From Dyadobacter sp. CY345 (lineage in GTDB: Bacteria > Bacteroidota > Bacteroidia > Cytophagales > Spirosomataceae): 64,000 nt of DNA. Where the stretch lies: positions 598,641-662,640 of the forward strand of contig NZ_JAKFFS010000005.1 of assembly GCF_021502725.1 (NCBI RefSeq). Direction: 5' to 3'. Positions 36,752 through 45,167 of this stretch are shown here, one piece after another; position 1 is the stretch's first letter, and every line of letters starts with the position of its first letter. Under the pieces are notes generated by a model that saw only the letters and a program-made list of their open reading frames with translations, was not told the origin of the DNA and did not search any database. Made by a program: the position numbers and the translations under genes.

Positions 36752-38457
36752 ATCTTCTCATATTTTTTAACCAGACTGAAAGAAATTATCCCTCCTAAAA
36801 TAAATAGGACAAACAAAAAAAAGGACAGCAACGGCGAATCTCTAATAATATCGTCAGGGTTACCGATTTCTGGATTGTGTACCAGCCAGCCTTTATAATT
36901 TGTAAAAACGCCCAACAGAAACCTGAAAGCACCAAAATAACAGGCCGTCAGAAAACCGTAAAGGGCAAGTTTTGTGATGTATGCTTTTTTAGGGAAAACA
37001 ACTTTTATATCGACCGGAATGACAATGTCTTCGTAAACTGAGGAAACTACCAGTTCAAGATGGTAAAGCTCCTCCTTTTGCAATAAAACAGTATCAATAA
37101 TGATGTCAATATTTTCACTCAACTTACCTTCCAGATTATTAAATTCCAGAATATCCTTGCTGAGCGAAATCCCTTCTTTTAAAAATTTGAAGTACACTTT
37201 TGCCTTAACATAGCCTTCATTTTTCAGGTTGATATGAATACGGTGGTTCACCGTAACACCACCATTGATCGACAATAGCTGCACTCTTTGCTGGTCAATC
37301 TGAAGTCTCGGTTTGTCAGAAAGCAAATTTATAATGTGAAACAAAGCCTGAACCATACCAAGCCTGATTTCCGGCTCCGAATAATAACCAGTATGCAGGA
37401 TAAAAGCATAACTATCAGCTATCTGATCATTCCAATCCTCTTTTCCAATACCGGTAAACCATTCCTGGATATTCTTGGCAGCCATGGATTCAGCAATAGC
37501 AGGCCAGATCGAAAAATCTTTTTTAGCATATTCCGCCAAAGCTTCCGGCGTCGAAAATCGCTGATTTTCAATAAAGAAAGGAAGATCAGAATCAGTTTTA
37601 TACAGGAATTGCAGAAAACTGTTAAGATCGTACTGCGTCGAAAGATTTCTTGCCACCAATGGATCCGACTCCAAAATCCATATCTGAAGAATTCCTTTTC
37701 TATACGTTTCCAGTAATGCCTCATAACCCTTTGAAGTTTCACATGCTTTTTGCAATAAAACAGAAACGTCAGTATATAATTCGTCCTCGAAACGGAAGGG
37801 TAAATTGGGATTTAATTTGTAGAGAATGCGTAAATAACGTGTTTCCGAATCAAATTCCTCTTCAATTATTCTCGCAAATTCATCCGCTCTTGATGCACTT
37901 TTTGTTAGCGCAGTTACCAGACCTGGCAGATAATTCCCATTCCTCAGAAAATACTTTGCATCGTCCTTATTGTTGAATGAGATATCACCAAGTTTACCCA
38001 GCGTATTTGCCTTCTCTCCAAGCCATTCTACCTCAATCAGACTTTCCTTATATTCCAGCCAGATGGAATCCGTCATCCATTTATTTTGGATCGATAACGG
38101 ATCAGCATGGTTGACTTCACGTGGTTTAAAATTTCGCTTACCTAATTCGGAAATAATATATTGCTCAACAATGTTTCTGTTAACGCTATCCCTAACGAGG
38201 AATACGATCTCTTCAAACTGATCCGTAGTGAGGATACCTTTGCGAAAAACAAGTTCAAGTTTTGCATTGATTAACTCATAAGGCCGCCAGTCAATTTCTG
38301 AATAAATCTGCTGAATAAGTTGATTTAATTGTCCCAGAGTAAGATCAAGGTCTCTCCCATCAGACACCAGATTGGGATATTCTGTTATTTTAATATCGCC
38401 ATGATTTAAAATAAGCAGGTCCCTTAATTGCTGCCTCAGGCTTTCTAATAACGCCAT
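36748..38457 (-). CDS. C-terminally membrane-anchored protein with two internal repeats, unknown family
   Basis: A 569-residue protein without a signal peptide. The N-terminal helical domain covers about 1-115 (LLESLRQQLRDLLILNHGDI). Two homologous segments of about 58 residues follow at 207-264 and 280-337 (shared pattern xxLxxLYKxxxxLPFxxExxxxxxxxLxxxA, ending W or WF). A beta-rich, Ig-like stretch covers about 390-490, then two membrane helices at about 494-517 and 541-563 with a basic end. Most of the chain is therefore likely cytosolic with a C-terminal membrane anchor, suitable for recruiting the soluble ATPase/GTPase encoded upstream to the membrane. 18 bp downstream of the coiled-coil gene. 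Confidence 0.75.
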   Translation of the reverse strand: MALLESLRQQLRDLLILNHGDIKITEYPNLVSDGRDLDLTLGQLNQLIQQIYSEIDWRPYELINAKLELVFRKGILTTDQFEEIVFLVRDSVNRNIVEQYIISELGKRNFKPREVNHADPLSIQNKWMTDSIWLEYKESLIEVEWLGEKANTLGKLGDISFNNKDDAKYFLRNGNYLPGLVTALTKSASRADEFARIIEEEFDSETRYLRILYKLNPNLPFRFEDELYTDVSVLLQKACETSKGYEALLETYRKGILQIWILESDPLVARNLSTQYDLNSFLQFLYKTDSDLPFFIENQRFSTPEALAEYAKKDFSIWPAIAESMAAKNIQEWFTGIGKEDWNDQIADSYAFILHTGYYSEPEIRLGMVQALFHIINLLSDKPRLQIDQQRVQLLSINGGVTVNHRIHINLKNEGYVKAKVYFKFLKEGISLSKDILEFNNLEGKLSENIDIIIDTVLLQKEELYHLELVVSSVYEDIVIPVDIKVVFPKKAYITKLALYGFLTACYFGAFRFLLGVFTNYKGWLVHNPEIGNPDDIIRDSPLLSFFLFVLFILGGIISFSLVKKYEKI

Positions 38458-38475
38458 TTTTGTTGAATATTTCTG

Positions 38476-39687
38476 TTAACTAAAACTAATCTGGATCGGC
38501 TTAACGATCAGCCATTTGTTACCTTGTAGTTTTAATTCACCAGGTATATCCGTATTAATCAAACTGTTACCGGATGGAAAAGTATCATACTGACTAGTCT
38601 TCCCGAGAAAATATGGTGAGTTTGAAAGTGCATAACGCTGGGCGTTCTGATTACCTGATATTTTAAAAGTGGCCGTAGCTGGGGTTATTAAATTGATCTC
38701 AAATATGGTCTCGCTATCCTCTTCGTCCAGCAATTCCTGAACCGAAAATCCATCTCCCAAATCGGCGTACCGGGCATATTTTATAGAAGATTCCGACGCC
38801 AAAACCGGCACTTGCTCCAAGGTTTTTTCAATTTCCGGAACGACAGAAAGCCTCTCATTCCTTTCCATCTCGGCCCTCACATTATCCTGAAGAATCGCAA
38901 TTTCCGCCTCCGCCTCTTTTAATTTTTGTTTAACAGATTTCAACTCGTTACTTAAATTTTTCGACTGAAATTCTGTACTTCCGCTCCTGTGCAAATGATC
39001 ATTCAAAGTTTTCTCATTTCTTTCAATAACCTGATTTTTGTTGCGAAGCACCCACAGTAAAAACAGAATTCCAGCTACCAAAAGCAGCATGATCGTGTAT
39101 GACATATCCTTGGAAAGATCTAGTAAAAACGCAAAAAAACTTGCTGATTCTGATGATTTTTCTGACATTACTTTTTCTGGTTCTGTTACTTTTGATTCAA
39201 CAACAGGTCCTGGCTCTTCCTCTATTTTTTGAATATCCGGCACATCTTCAATCGGTTCAGCAATAGATACTTTTTCAATAGTTGATTCGAGACGGCCCAC
39301 GTATGCACTATAATTCTGAAAATTCTTCCGCTTACTTTTCGCTCCCGAAGTTATATCGCCAACTACCTGATTTTTGAATTTTTGAATGCTGTTTTTCCAT
39401 CCGTCAAAACTTGTATCAATTTTAATTTTCTTCCATTCAGCAATCAAGCCATCCGCTTTTTTGATCTTATTTTTTTCTACGAATTGCAAAAGATCTTTAT
39501 ATCCTTTGCAATTCGTGCACTGTTTTTCTTTTACATCCTTGAAAGTTTCTTTGTCCGAAGCCAGAAACTCGACCGTTTCTTTTACGATCTGAAATTTTGC
39601 TTCTGAAATCTGCTTATCTGCGCCGCCTTGTGCGTTAGATGTAATCTGACAGACCAAAAGCACAACCAAAATCACCCACTTCTTCAT
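38476..39687 (-). CDS. Signal-anchored coiled-coil protein with periplasmic CxxC, unknown family
   Basis: A 403-residue protein. The signal peptide is residues 1-19 (ends ITSNAQ). A periplasmic helical domain carries QCTNCKG (Cys57, Cys60). A Pro/Glu-rich linker (145-175) leads to a single membrane helix at about 196-214, then a predicted coiled coil (about 218-278), then a C-terminal beta-rich domain (330-403) ending LQGNKWLIVKPIQISFS. The topology would connect a periplasmic CxxC domain to a cytoplasmic coiled coil, so it could transmit a periplasmic signal to the ATPase or tether it. Start overlaps the upstream stop by one base (TAATG). Confidence 0.75.
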   Translation of the reverse strand: MKKWVILVVLLVCQITSNAQGGADKQISEAKFQIVKETVEFLASDKETFKDVKEKQCTNCKGYKDLLQFVEKNKIKKADGLIAEWKKIKIDTSFDGWKNSIQKFKNQVVGDITSGAKSKRKNFQNYSAYVGRLESTIEKVSIAEPIEDVPDIQKIEEEPGPVVESKVTEPEKVMSEKSSESASFFAFLLDLSKDMSYTIMLLLVAGILFLLWVLRNKNQVIERNEKTLNDHLHRSGSTEFQSKNLSNELKSVKQKLKEAEAEIAILQDNVRAEMERNERLSVVPEIEKTLEQVPVLASESSIKYARYADLGDGFSVQELLDEEDSETIFEINLITPATATFKISGNQNAQRYALSNSPYFLGKTSQYDTFPSGNSLINTDIPGELKLQGNKWLIVKPIQISFS

Positions 39688-42600
39688 TAAACAACTGGTT
39701 TAATTTCCGTTATACTTTTTGAAAGGCGATATAAAGCGTCTTTCAAGGCAAAGAAAAACAGTGATTCTGAAATTTCATTTTCACCTTCCTGTTTGTGTAA
39801 ATCCTGCAAAACTTTACGGTAACTGTCGTAGATCAAACCTTCACCGTTGAAAATATTATTGTTCCACTGCAAAAGTCTTAATGACTCTTTAAGCCCATTT
39901 ATTTTGAAGTCTTTCAGGAATCTTGTGATCTCGGTATTGTTAAGTGTTTTCTCCAAAAACGAATTCAGATTATTCAGCACAGCCACATTCAGCGGACTAT
40001 CAATTTCAAAAGTCTCGGAAATACTAAATTTGCCGGAGCCGGTAGAAAGCTTCAATTCAAGTTCCGAATTCGTTTTAGGATCAAAACCCGGATGAATGAA
40101 GTCCATATTTTTTCTATATTTTTCCTTCTCATCCTCCGAAGCCAGCGCATACAGAATCGAACCATTGGCCGTTATCTCCTTTGGATTCGTATTCAGGTGA
40201 ATTTTGAATCCGGATTGCAGCGTTTTGGTTGTGTAGGCATTAATGAGCAAACGCGTAAAATCTTCCAGATCCCGCTCATCTCCGCCACAAAGCAATTTGA
40301 TATACTGACTTCCTTTTCCGGTAAATGACAAATACCTTGGCAACGGATAATCCTTAATCTCAATCAGTTGTACCAAATGGAAAATAATGGCGCTGTAATG
40401 CAGATAAGGAATAATCAGCAGATCCGGATTTCCGATCGTAATGGAATCGCTGAATTTAAAATCATCATAACGGAACAACAAACTTACAAGATCGTCCGCG
40501 CTGAGATTTGTATCATCCTTTACTTTGTTGAAATATTTAATCTCATTCGGACTGATGTAATTTTTCTTCTGATAACTCAGGTAATTTCGGATAAAACCGT
40601 TGTCCTTCAATTTATTACGATAGCCATTTCCCCAGATATCACTTCCTGCAAAACGGAATGAAGTAGTCAGATACTTATCAGTCCGGTTACCGGATGATTC
40701 CATAAACATCATCACGTCCGTCGTTCCGCCACCAATATCTACGTTTACCACATTGGCTGTATCCTGAATATCCGTATCAGATTTGGTCAGAAAGAAATAA
40801 GGCGCAACAGATTCCGGAATCGGGTCCAGTAATTTGGCGCCAGAATTTTTAAACACATCCTTAAAAGCGCCGTCCAATACTTTTCGCAGTTCTGACTTAA
40901 TGCCACGTTCCATACTTAGCGGAACAGACCATACCACTTTCAGGTCAGCAGGATTACCATAATTCAGAATAATTTTTGCTCTGATTTGAAGCAAAAGCTG
41001 TTTCAAAAATGCACTTACACGGCTCTTGTTTGAATCGTTATTGTTGTTTTCCAGCAACCATTTCAGGTTAGTTGTGTAATTGATATTGCTTGCCTGAACT
41101 TCTTCCTGATCAATATAATAACCAATATTAATGTGACTGAACAGAGATTTGTTTTGAATATTATTAAAAGAAACAATCTCGCAGGTTGCCGTTTTGAAGG
41201 GATAAGAAATGTTTTGGCCCGGTCCTAAAAGTGGTGGCAAAAATTCCCTTCTTAACGTCAAATCCATCCAGGTTGCGCTTCCGTAGACATCAAATTTGTT
41301 TCCCCCCGATTCATTTTTCCCTGGTGCATTAAGCAAAACCATCTGCTGATCCAGCTCACCGATATCAAACGGTTTTGGCAAAGCTTCACCATTTTGCATA
41401 TAGGCAATATGCGTATTCGATGTCCCGAAATCTATGGCGAAGGTAAACGCCTTAGTCAGGTTGTCTTTATTGAAAGTTTTCGTTTCAAAATTCGGGATGA
41501 TCAATCCACCGGAATCGATGCCGTTTGGATCCGTATAGGCCAACTGGATATAATCAAAAGCCTCCTTAATTTTGTAAAATCTGGAAGTTGAACCGGAATT
41601 TCCTGCGTTAATATCAGCCCAGTTTGAACGTTCGTCGACGCTTGTGATCAGGTTTGTGGTATCAGAAGCGAAATTTTTGAAAGAATAAAACTCCAATGCT
41701 TTCAGTGTCATTCGCTCATTCCGTTCCGCCAGCAGAATGGTATAATCGTTCAGATCTTTTAATCTCGGATCCGGATCATTGATCTGATAAAAAGGAAAAA
41801 TCCCTAAATCTGAACGGTACTCCACAATGGATTTACCTTTTTCATATTTTCTTGAAAACACGATTTCAGATACACCTCTGCGGTTTTTTACAGGTATTTT
41901 CAGATTTACAGTGACCTGCCCGTCATTAACCTCGGTAGACAAATTATATTTTAAATCCGCCAGGTTGAAAAAGTTAAAATACTCCTTTTTGATGGGCAGC
42001 AAATATTTGAAATCTCCACCAAAACCGGTATAAAATTTCCCTCTGTTGATGTTATAAGGCATTTCTACCAATGCATCTTCCAGAAAATCATCGATGGTAA
42101 GAAATGGGTAAGTAACCGTTGTCAACGCATTTCCCTGAGGCAATTTTCTTTCAAACAAAGGCACACCGCGGTGGTAAAAATCTTTAATTCGGGTTGAAGA
42201 ATTCCATGGAATATTTTTTTCCATATAGTCACCAGGAATATTCATCCCATCGACCAGAACCAATGGCGGTTCTACAAGCTGCTGCTCGTTTTTGTCATTG
42301 TATTGATCCCGGTATTTGCTCTCCGTAGCCCGGATGATAAAATCGCTGACCGACTTGATTTTTTCTTTTTCTTTTTCTTCTTTCTGGTGGAAAAAGAAAA
42401 GTCCGTTGACGGTCAGAAACTTACCATCAACATTGGTTTTAATTTTGCTGTATTCATTATCCATCAGGCTTGTTCCTGCCTGCTGATAGTCAGGGAACTG
42501 ATGTCTGAAATCCGGAAAATAGCGGTCTACTGTTTTATTAAGATACTTCCGGAAGCCGTCTGCTTTGGCAAATGCAGGTTTAAATTGAAGCGAAAGTTTG

Positions 42601-43262
42601 TAGATATATTCGATGAACTCGTGGTCTCTTTTAAACAGCGGACGGTAATCGTTGCTAAAAAATACCTTCCCATCCGAGCTTTGCGGAACTGTTTTGATGT
42701 CATTGTTTTTGATATACCGCGCCCAGTTTGGCGTTGTAAAAAACAAGGATAACGGGGAAGTTCCGCCTAATAATTTGTTTTCATAAAAGATCAGAAACAG
42801 ACTATCCATTTCTGAAAATCTGCTGTTGTCTCTGTCGTTAAAAATCTGTTCCAGCGATTTGGCCAGCAAAGTATGCGGATGGTCTTTACCTTTTTCTTTT
42901 AGTCTGCCGATGTTTTCCTGCACCTTCCATTCCTTGAACCAGATCTTTTTACCAGATCCAATTTCAGAATTTTTGGAATTGAACAAGAGTTGAAAAACAT
43001 CCAGACAATCTGATACCAATTGATGATAAATGGTGTTCCCATCCAGATTTCCACGATCAGAAGCGACGATTTGAAAGGCCGTATCAAAAAGTTCGAGCCT
43101 CGCCATTGGTGACGGAATCGACGTTCCGGCTTTGGACGCGCCCCTTCCAAAAGCTATATTTTCAGGATCAAAACTCGCAGGATCGATGCCTGTGCTTTGA
43201 CTCCAATCCTGTATTTCGTTGGGGTTATAACCCGGATATTTTCTAAAAATGTATGAAGACAT
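39687..43262 (-). CDS. Giant protein with C-terminal actin/Hsp70-type ATPase domain
   Basis: A 1191-residue soluble protein. Residues about 605-1010 form an actin/Hsp70-superfamily ATPase: phosphate-1 motif FAIDFGTSNTHIAY (Asp611), connect-1-like PIPESVAPYFF (about 815-825), phosphate-2 VNVDIGGGTTDV (840-850), adenosine motif SFTGKGSQ (979-986). Residues 1-600 match no family I know; they include a short Lys/Glu-rich tract (about 293-303) and the block LGGTSPLSLFFTTPNW (165-180). The C-terminal 150 residues are mostly helical. No substrate-binding domain of DnaK type is evident. 10 bp after the tubulin-like gene. Could act as an actin-like polymer or a dedicated chaperone-type switch. SrfB-type virulence factors are another large Hsp70-like family worth comparing. 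Confidence 0.8.
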   Translation of the reverse strand: MSSYIFRKYPGYNPNEIQDWSQSTGIDPASFDPENIAFGRGASKAGTSIPSPMARLELFDTAFQIVASDRGNLDGNTIYHQLVSDCLDVFQLLFNSKNSEIGSGKKIWFKEWKVQENIGRLKEKGKDHPHTLLAKSLEQIFNDRDNSRFSEMDSLFLIFYENKLLGGTSPLSLFFTTPNWARYIKNNDIKTVPQSSDGKVFFSNDYRPLFKRDHEFIEYIYKLSLQFKPAFAKADGFRKYLNKTVDRYFPDFRHQFPDYQQAGTSLMDNEYSKIKTNVDGKFLTVNGLFFFHQKEEKEKEKIKSVSDFIIRATESKYRDQYNDKNEQQLVEPPLVLVDGMNIPGDYMEKNIPWNSSTRIKDFYHRGVPLFERKLPQGNALTTVTYPFLTIDDFLEDALVEMPYNINRGKFYTGFGGDFKYLLPIKKEYFNFFNLADLKYNLSTEVNDGQVTVNLKIPVKNRRGVSEIVFSRKYEKGKSIVEYRSDLGIFPFYQINDPDPRLKDLNDYTILLAERNERMTLKALEFYSFKNFASDTTNLITSVDERSNWADINAGNSGSTSRFYKIKEAFDYIQLAYTDPNGIDSGGLIIPNFETKTFNKDNLTKAFTFAIDFGTSNTHIAYMQNGEALPKPFDIGELDQQMVLLNAPGKNESGGNKFDVYGSATWMDLTLRREFLPPLLGPGQNISYPFKTATCEIVSFNNIQNKSLFSHINIGYYIDQEEVQASNINYTTNLKWLLENNNNDSNKSRVSAFLKQLLLQIRAKIILNYGNPADLKVVWSVPLSMERGIKSELRKVLDGAFKDVFKNSGAKLLDPIPESVAPYFFLTKSDTDIQDTANVVNVDIGGGTTDVMMFMESSGNRTDKYLTTSFRFAGSDIWGNGYRNKLKDNGFIRNYLSYQKKNYISPNEIKYFNKVKDDTNLSADDLVSLLFRYDDFKFSDSITIGNPDLLIIPYLHYSAIIFHLVQLIEIKDYPLPRYLSFTGKGSQYIKLLCGGDERDLEDFTRLLINAYTTKTLQSGFKIHLNTNPKEITANGSILYALASEDEKEKYRKNMDFIHPGFDPKTNSELELKLSTGSGKFSISETFEIDSPLNVAVLNNLNSFLEKTLNNTEITRFLKDFKINGLKESLRLLQWNNNIFNGEGLIYDSYRKVLQDLHKQEGENEISESLFFFALKDALYRLSKSITEIKPVV

Positions 43263-43272
43263 GGCTGTAAGA

Positions 43273-44769
43273 TTAGATCATGGATGGAAGTGCTTCCAGT
43301 TTTTTGTAGCACTCCATAGCAATACGGTTGAGCAATTTGAAGAAACGTTTATCCTGATCAGGTATACTTTTCTTCAATTCGTCTTCCAGTTTCCCAAGTT
43401 CGGTTTTCAAAAATGCTTCTGAAATCCCAGGCTTGGTGACGATCCCTAAAACTTTTTTTACTTCTATCGGTTTTTCCCGCACCAGCGCATTCAAATCCTG
43501 CGTCAGGTTGAAAGGTTGAAAAGTCCGCTCGTTACCAGACATTTCTACCAGCCAGTTTTTATAATGTACTGAAAAGAATGCGGTAAGATTCTGATAAAAT
43601 TCGTTGTTTGAATATTTATCTGCGAGGTTTAATTCTTTATAAAACGCCTCATTACGGAACTCAGGCAATGTTTCCAGGTAAATTTTCATCGCGTAAGTCA
43701 GCAGCGTAAGCGGCTCCATTACTGTTTTTGCCGTATTGGGATAAAAATGCCTTATATCAATAACCTGATCTTCTTTTTTAATACCAAAATCAAAATACTG
43801 GGTCTGACCTTTGGAGGCAAAATTCCCATCCGGTTTATTCACGAAATCAATAATCGCAGTCGCGCCAATTAATTCTATTAAATGCGCGCTGTTTTTCTGC
43901 TCAATTCCGCCTTGTTTGTTTTCATATTGTTTCAACGGCCGGTCCCATAACTGGTAAAAACAGTTGATCTTGCCGTTCAGATATTTCAGATAATAAGAAA
44001 GTGCAGCCTCTGTTTTGGAATTAAACATATCCGAGTTGATTGCACTTTTACTATCGTCCGTAACGTTAAAATATGGCATCACCGTAAGCGCTCCATATTT
44101 ATTTCCACGCAGTTTTTCTTCCTGTTGCAGCAATTTCACCAGTTGCGGAAAACCGGAAGAACCGGTACCGCCGAAAATTGAGCTGACAATGAATATCCGG
44201 TCATTTTCGCCTATACTTTTTAATACAAACTTGAATTCTTTGGTGTTCGCCAGGTTATTAAATACCACTGAACCAATATTCGGATTTCCTTTAAAACCCT
44301 GATTCAGTTTCAAATTAAGTTCAGTATTCGGATCGTCGTGGCCGGAATTGTCATATAGCGCTTCCAACAAATCCATGTTGATATCACCTACCAGCTCACC
44401 GCGCGGATCAAGATATTCGATGAACGACTTTTCAAGATTTTCAAATTGAAGCTGAAAAGAGTCATCCAGACCCTCTGAATAATCATTTTCATTTGTAATC
44501 GAACTCAGCGTATTCAGGTTAGCATTGAAGAAACCATCTCGAATTTCTTCGGTATTACTGTAACCGTGGGATCGGATATATTTATATGTTTTGAGCGCTG
44601 CCAGTGCCCGGCTTGTATCGGCATTATCAGCATCTACATCGATGATGATGGGAATAATTTTATTGGTGTCATTAAGTTTTGTACCTGCGGCAAGCAGCAT
44701 TGTCAGCGATCGAACAATCCTCGCCCCTGTTCCTCCAATTCCAAAAACAAACGTATTTCTTGTAGGCAT
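43273..44769 (-). CDS. Tubulin/FtsZ-like GTPase
   Basis: A 498-residue soluble protein with tubulin-superfamily signatures. The N-terminal loop is FVFGIGGTGARIVRSL (residues 7-22). A strand with acidic residues, IPIIIDVDAD, follows (about 39-48). The G-box-like VSSIFGGTGSSGFPQLVKLL occurs at 195-214 (tubulin signature GGTGSG with Ser in the last Gly position). Length and layout resemble the bacterial/archaeal tubulin-like proteins of Pfam Tubulin_2 rather than FtsZ itself (no FtsZ C-terminal peptide). It would bind GTP and may polymerise. Encoded between a membrane protein and the actin/Hsp70-like ATPase in one operon. Confidence 0.8.
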   Translation of the reverse strand: MPTRNTFVFGIGGTGARIVRSLTMLLAAGTKLNDTNKIIPIIIDVDADNADTSRALAALKTYKYIRSHGYSNTEEIRDGFFNANLNTLSSITNENDYSEGLDDSFQLQFENLEKSFIEYLDPRGELVGDINMDLLEALYDNSGHDDPNTELNLKLNQGFKGNPNIGSVVFNNLANTKEFKFVLKSIGENDRIFIVSSIFGGTGSSGFPQLVKLLQQEEKLRGNKYGALTVMPYFNVTDDSKSAINSDMFNSKTEAALSYYLKYLNGKINCFYQLWDRPLKQYENKQGGIEQKNSAHLIELIGATAIIDFVNKPDGNFASKGQTQYFDFGIKKEDQVIDIRHFYPNTAKTVMEPLTLLTYAMKIYLETLPEFRNEAFYKELNLADKYSNNEFYQNLTAFFSVHYKNWLVEMSGNERTFQPFNLTQDLNALVREKPIEVKKVLGIVTKPGISEAFLKTELGKLEDELKKSIPDQDKRFFKLLNRIAMECYKKLEALPSMI

Positions 44770-44790
44770 AATCTGTGCTGTATCGACGGG

Positions 44791-45162
44791 TTAAAAGGGA
44801 GTGCGTTTTGCGAAAATTGAGAACCTTTTCAATAGGATTGAAAAAAGTATGTAATAAATAAACGCGTAGAGCGTGTTGACCATTGCAAACGTATAGAAGA
44901 AAGAATTCTCTTCCTCTTCTGTAACAGTCTGTGCATGGTTATAGGCTAAGCCAAAAGCAATGATCAGTAAAATGACCATTGTGATCACCCAGTGCACGGT
45001 TTTGTCCCAAACCGGCCTCGCCCTTCCCAGCACGATGTAGAAAACAACGGCAAACGCAAATGCGAAAACCAGCGTAAACAGGCCTACAAAAGGGTAAATA
45101 TCTGATGCAAAAATGGGATCCGGATTTTGTCCGCAAAGCAGCTCATAAAGAAATTCAAACAT
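44791..45162 (-). CDS. Three-helix membrane protein, second gene of the operon
   Basis: A 123-residue protein of unknown family with predicted helices at about 25-46, 58-77 and 91-112. An acidic loop (TVTEEEENS) sits between helices 2 and 3, and the C-terminus is basic (KRFSIFAKRTPF). 5 bp after the lipoprotein stop and 21 bp before the tubulin-like gene. It resembles the 122-residue last gene product in size and topology but not in recognisable sequence. Possibly an anchor for the tubulin-like protein. Confidence 0.75.
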   Translation of the reverse strand: MFEFLYELLCGQNPDPIFASDIYPFVGLFTLVFAFAFAVVFYIVLGRARPVWDKTVHWVITMVILLIIAFGLAYNHAQTVTEEEENSFFYTFAMVNTLYAFIYYILFSILLKRFSIFAKRTPF

Positions 45163-45167
45163 TGAAG

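Noticed and set aside
42360..42400. Pyrimidine-rich tract (ttttctttttct-like) as a regulatory or repeat element
   Set aside because: It is the coding sequence of a Lys/Glu-rich segment within the 1191-residue protein.
39687..43262. DnaK chaperone
   Set aside because: Only the ATPase core motifs are shared. The substrate-binding domain, family length (about 640) and grpE/dnaJ neighbours are missing.
43273..44769. Cell-division FtsZ
   Set aside because: Motifs diverge from FtsZ, the conserved C-terminal FtsZ peptide is absent, and there is no division-cluster (ftsA, ftsQ, mur) context.
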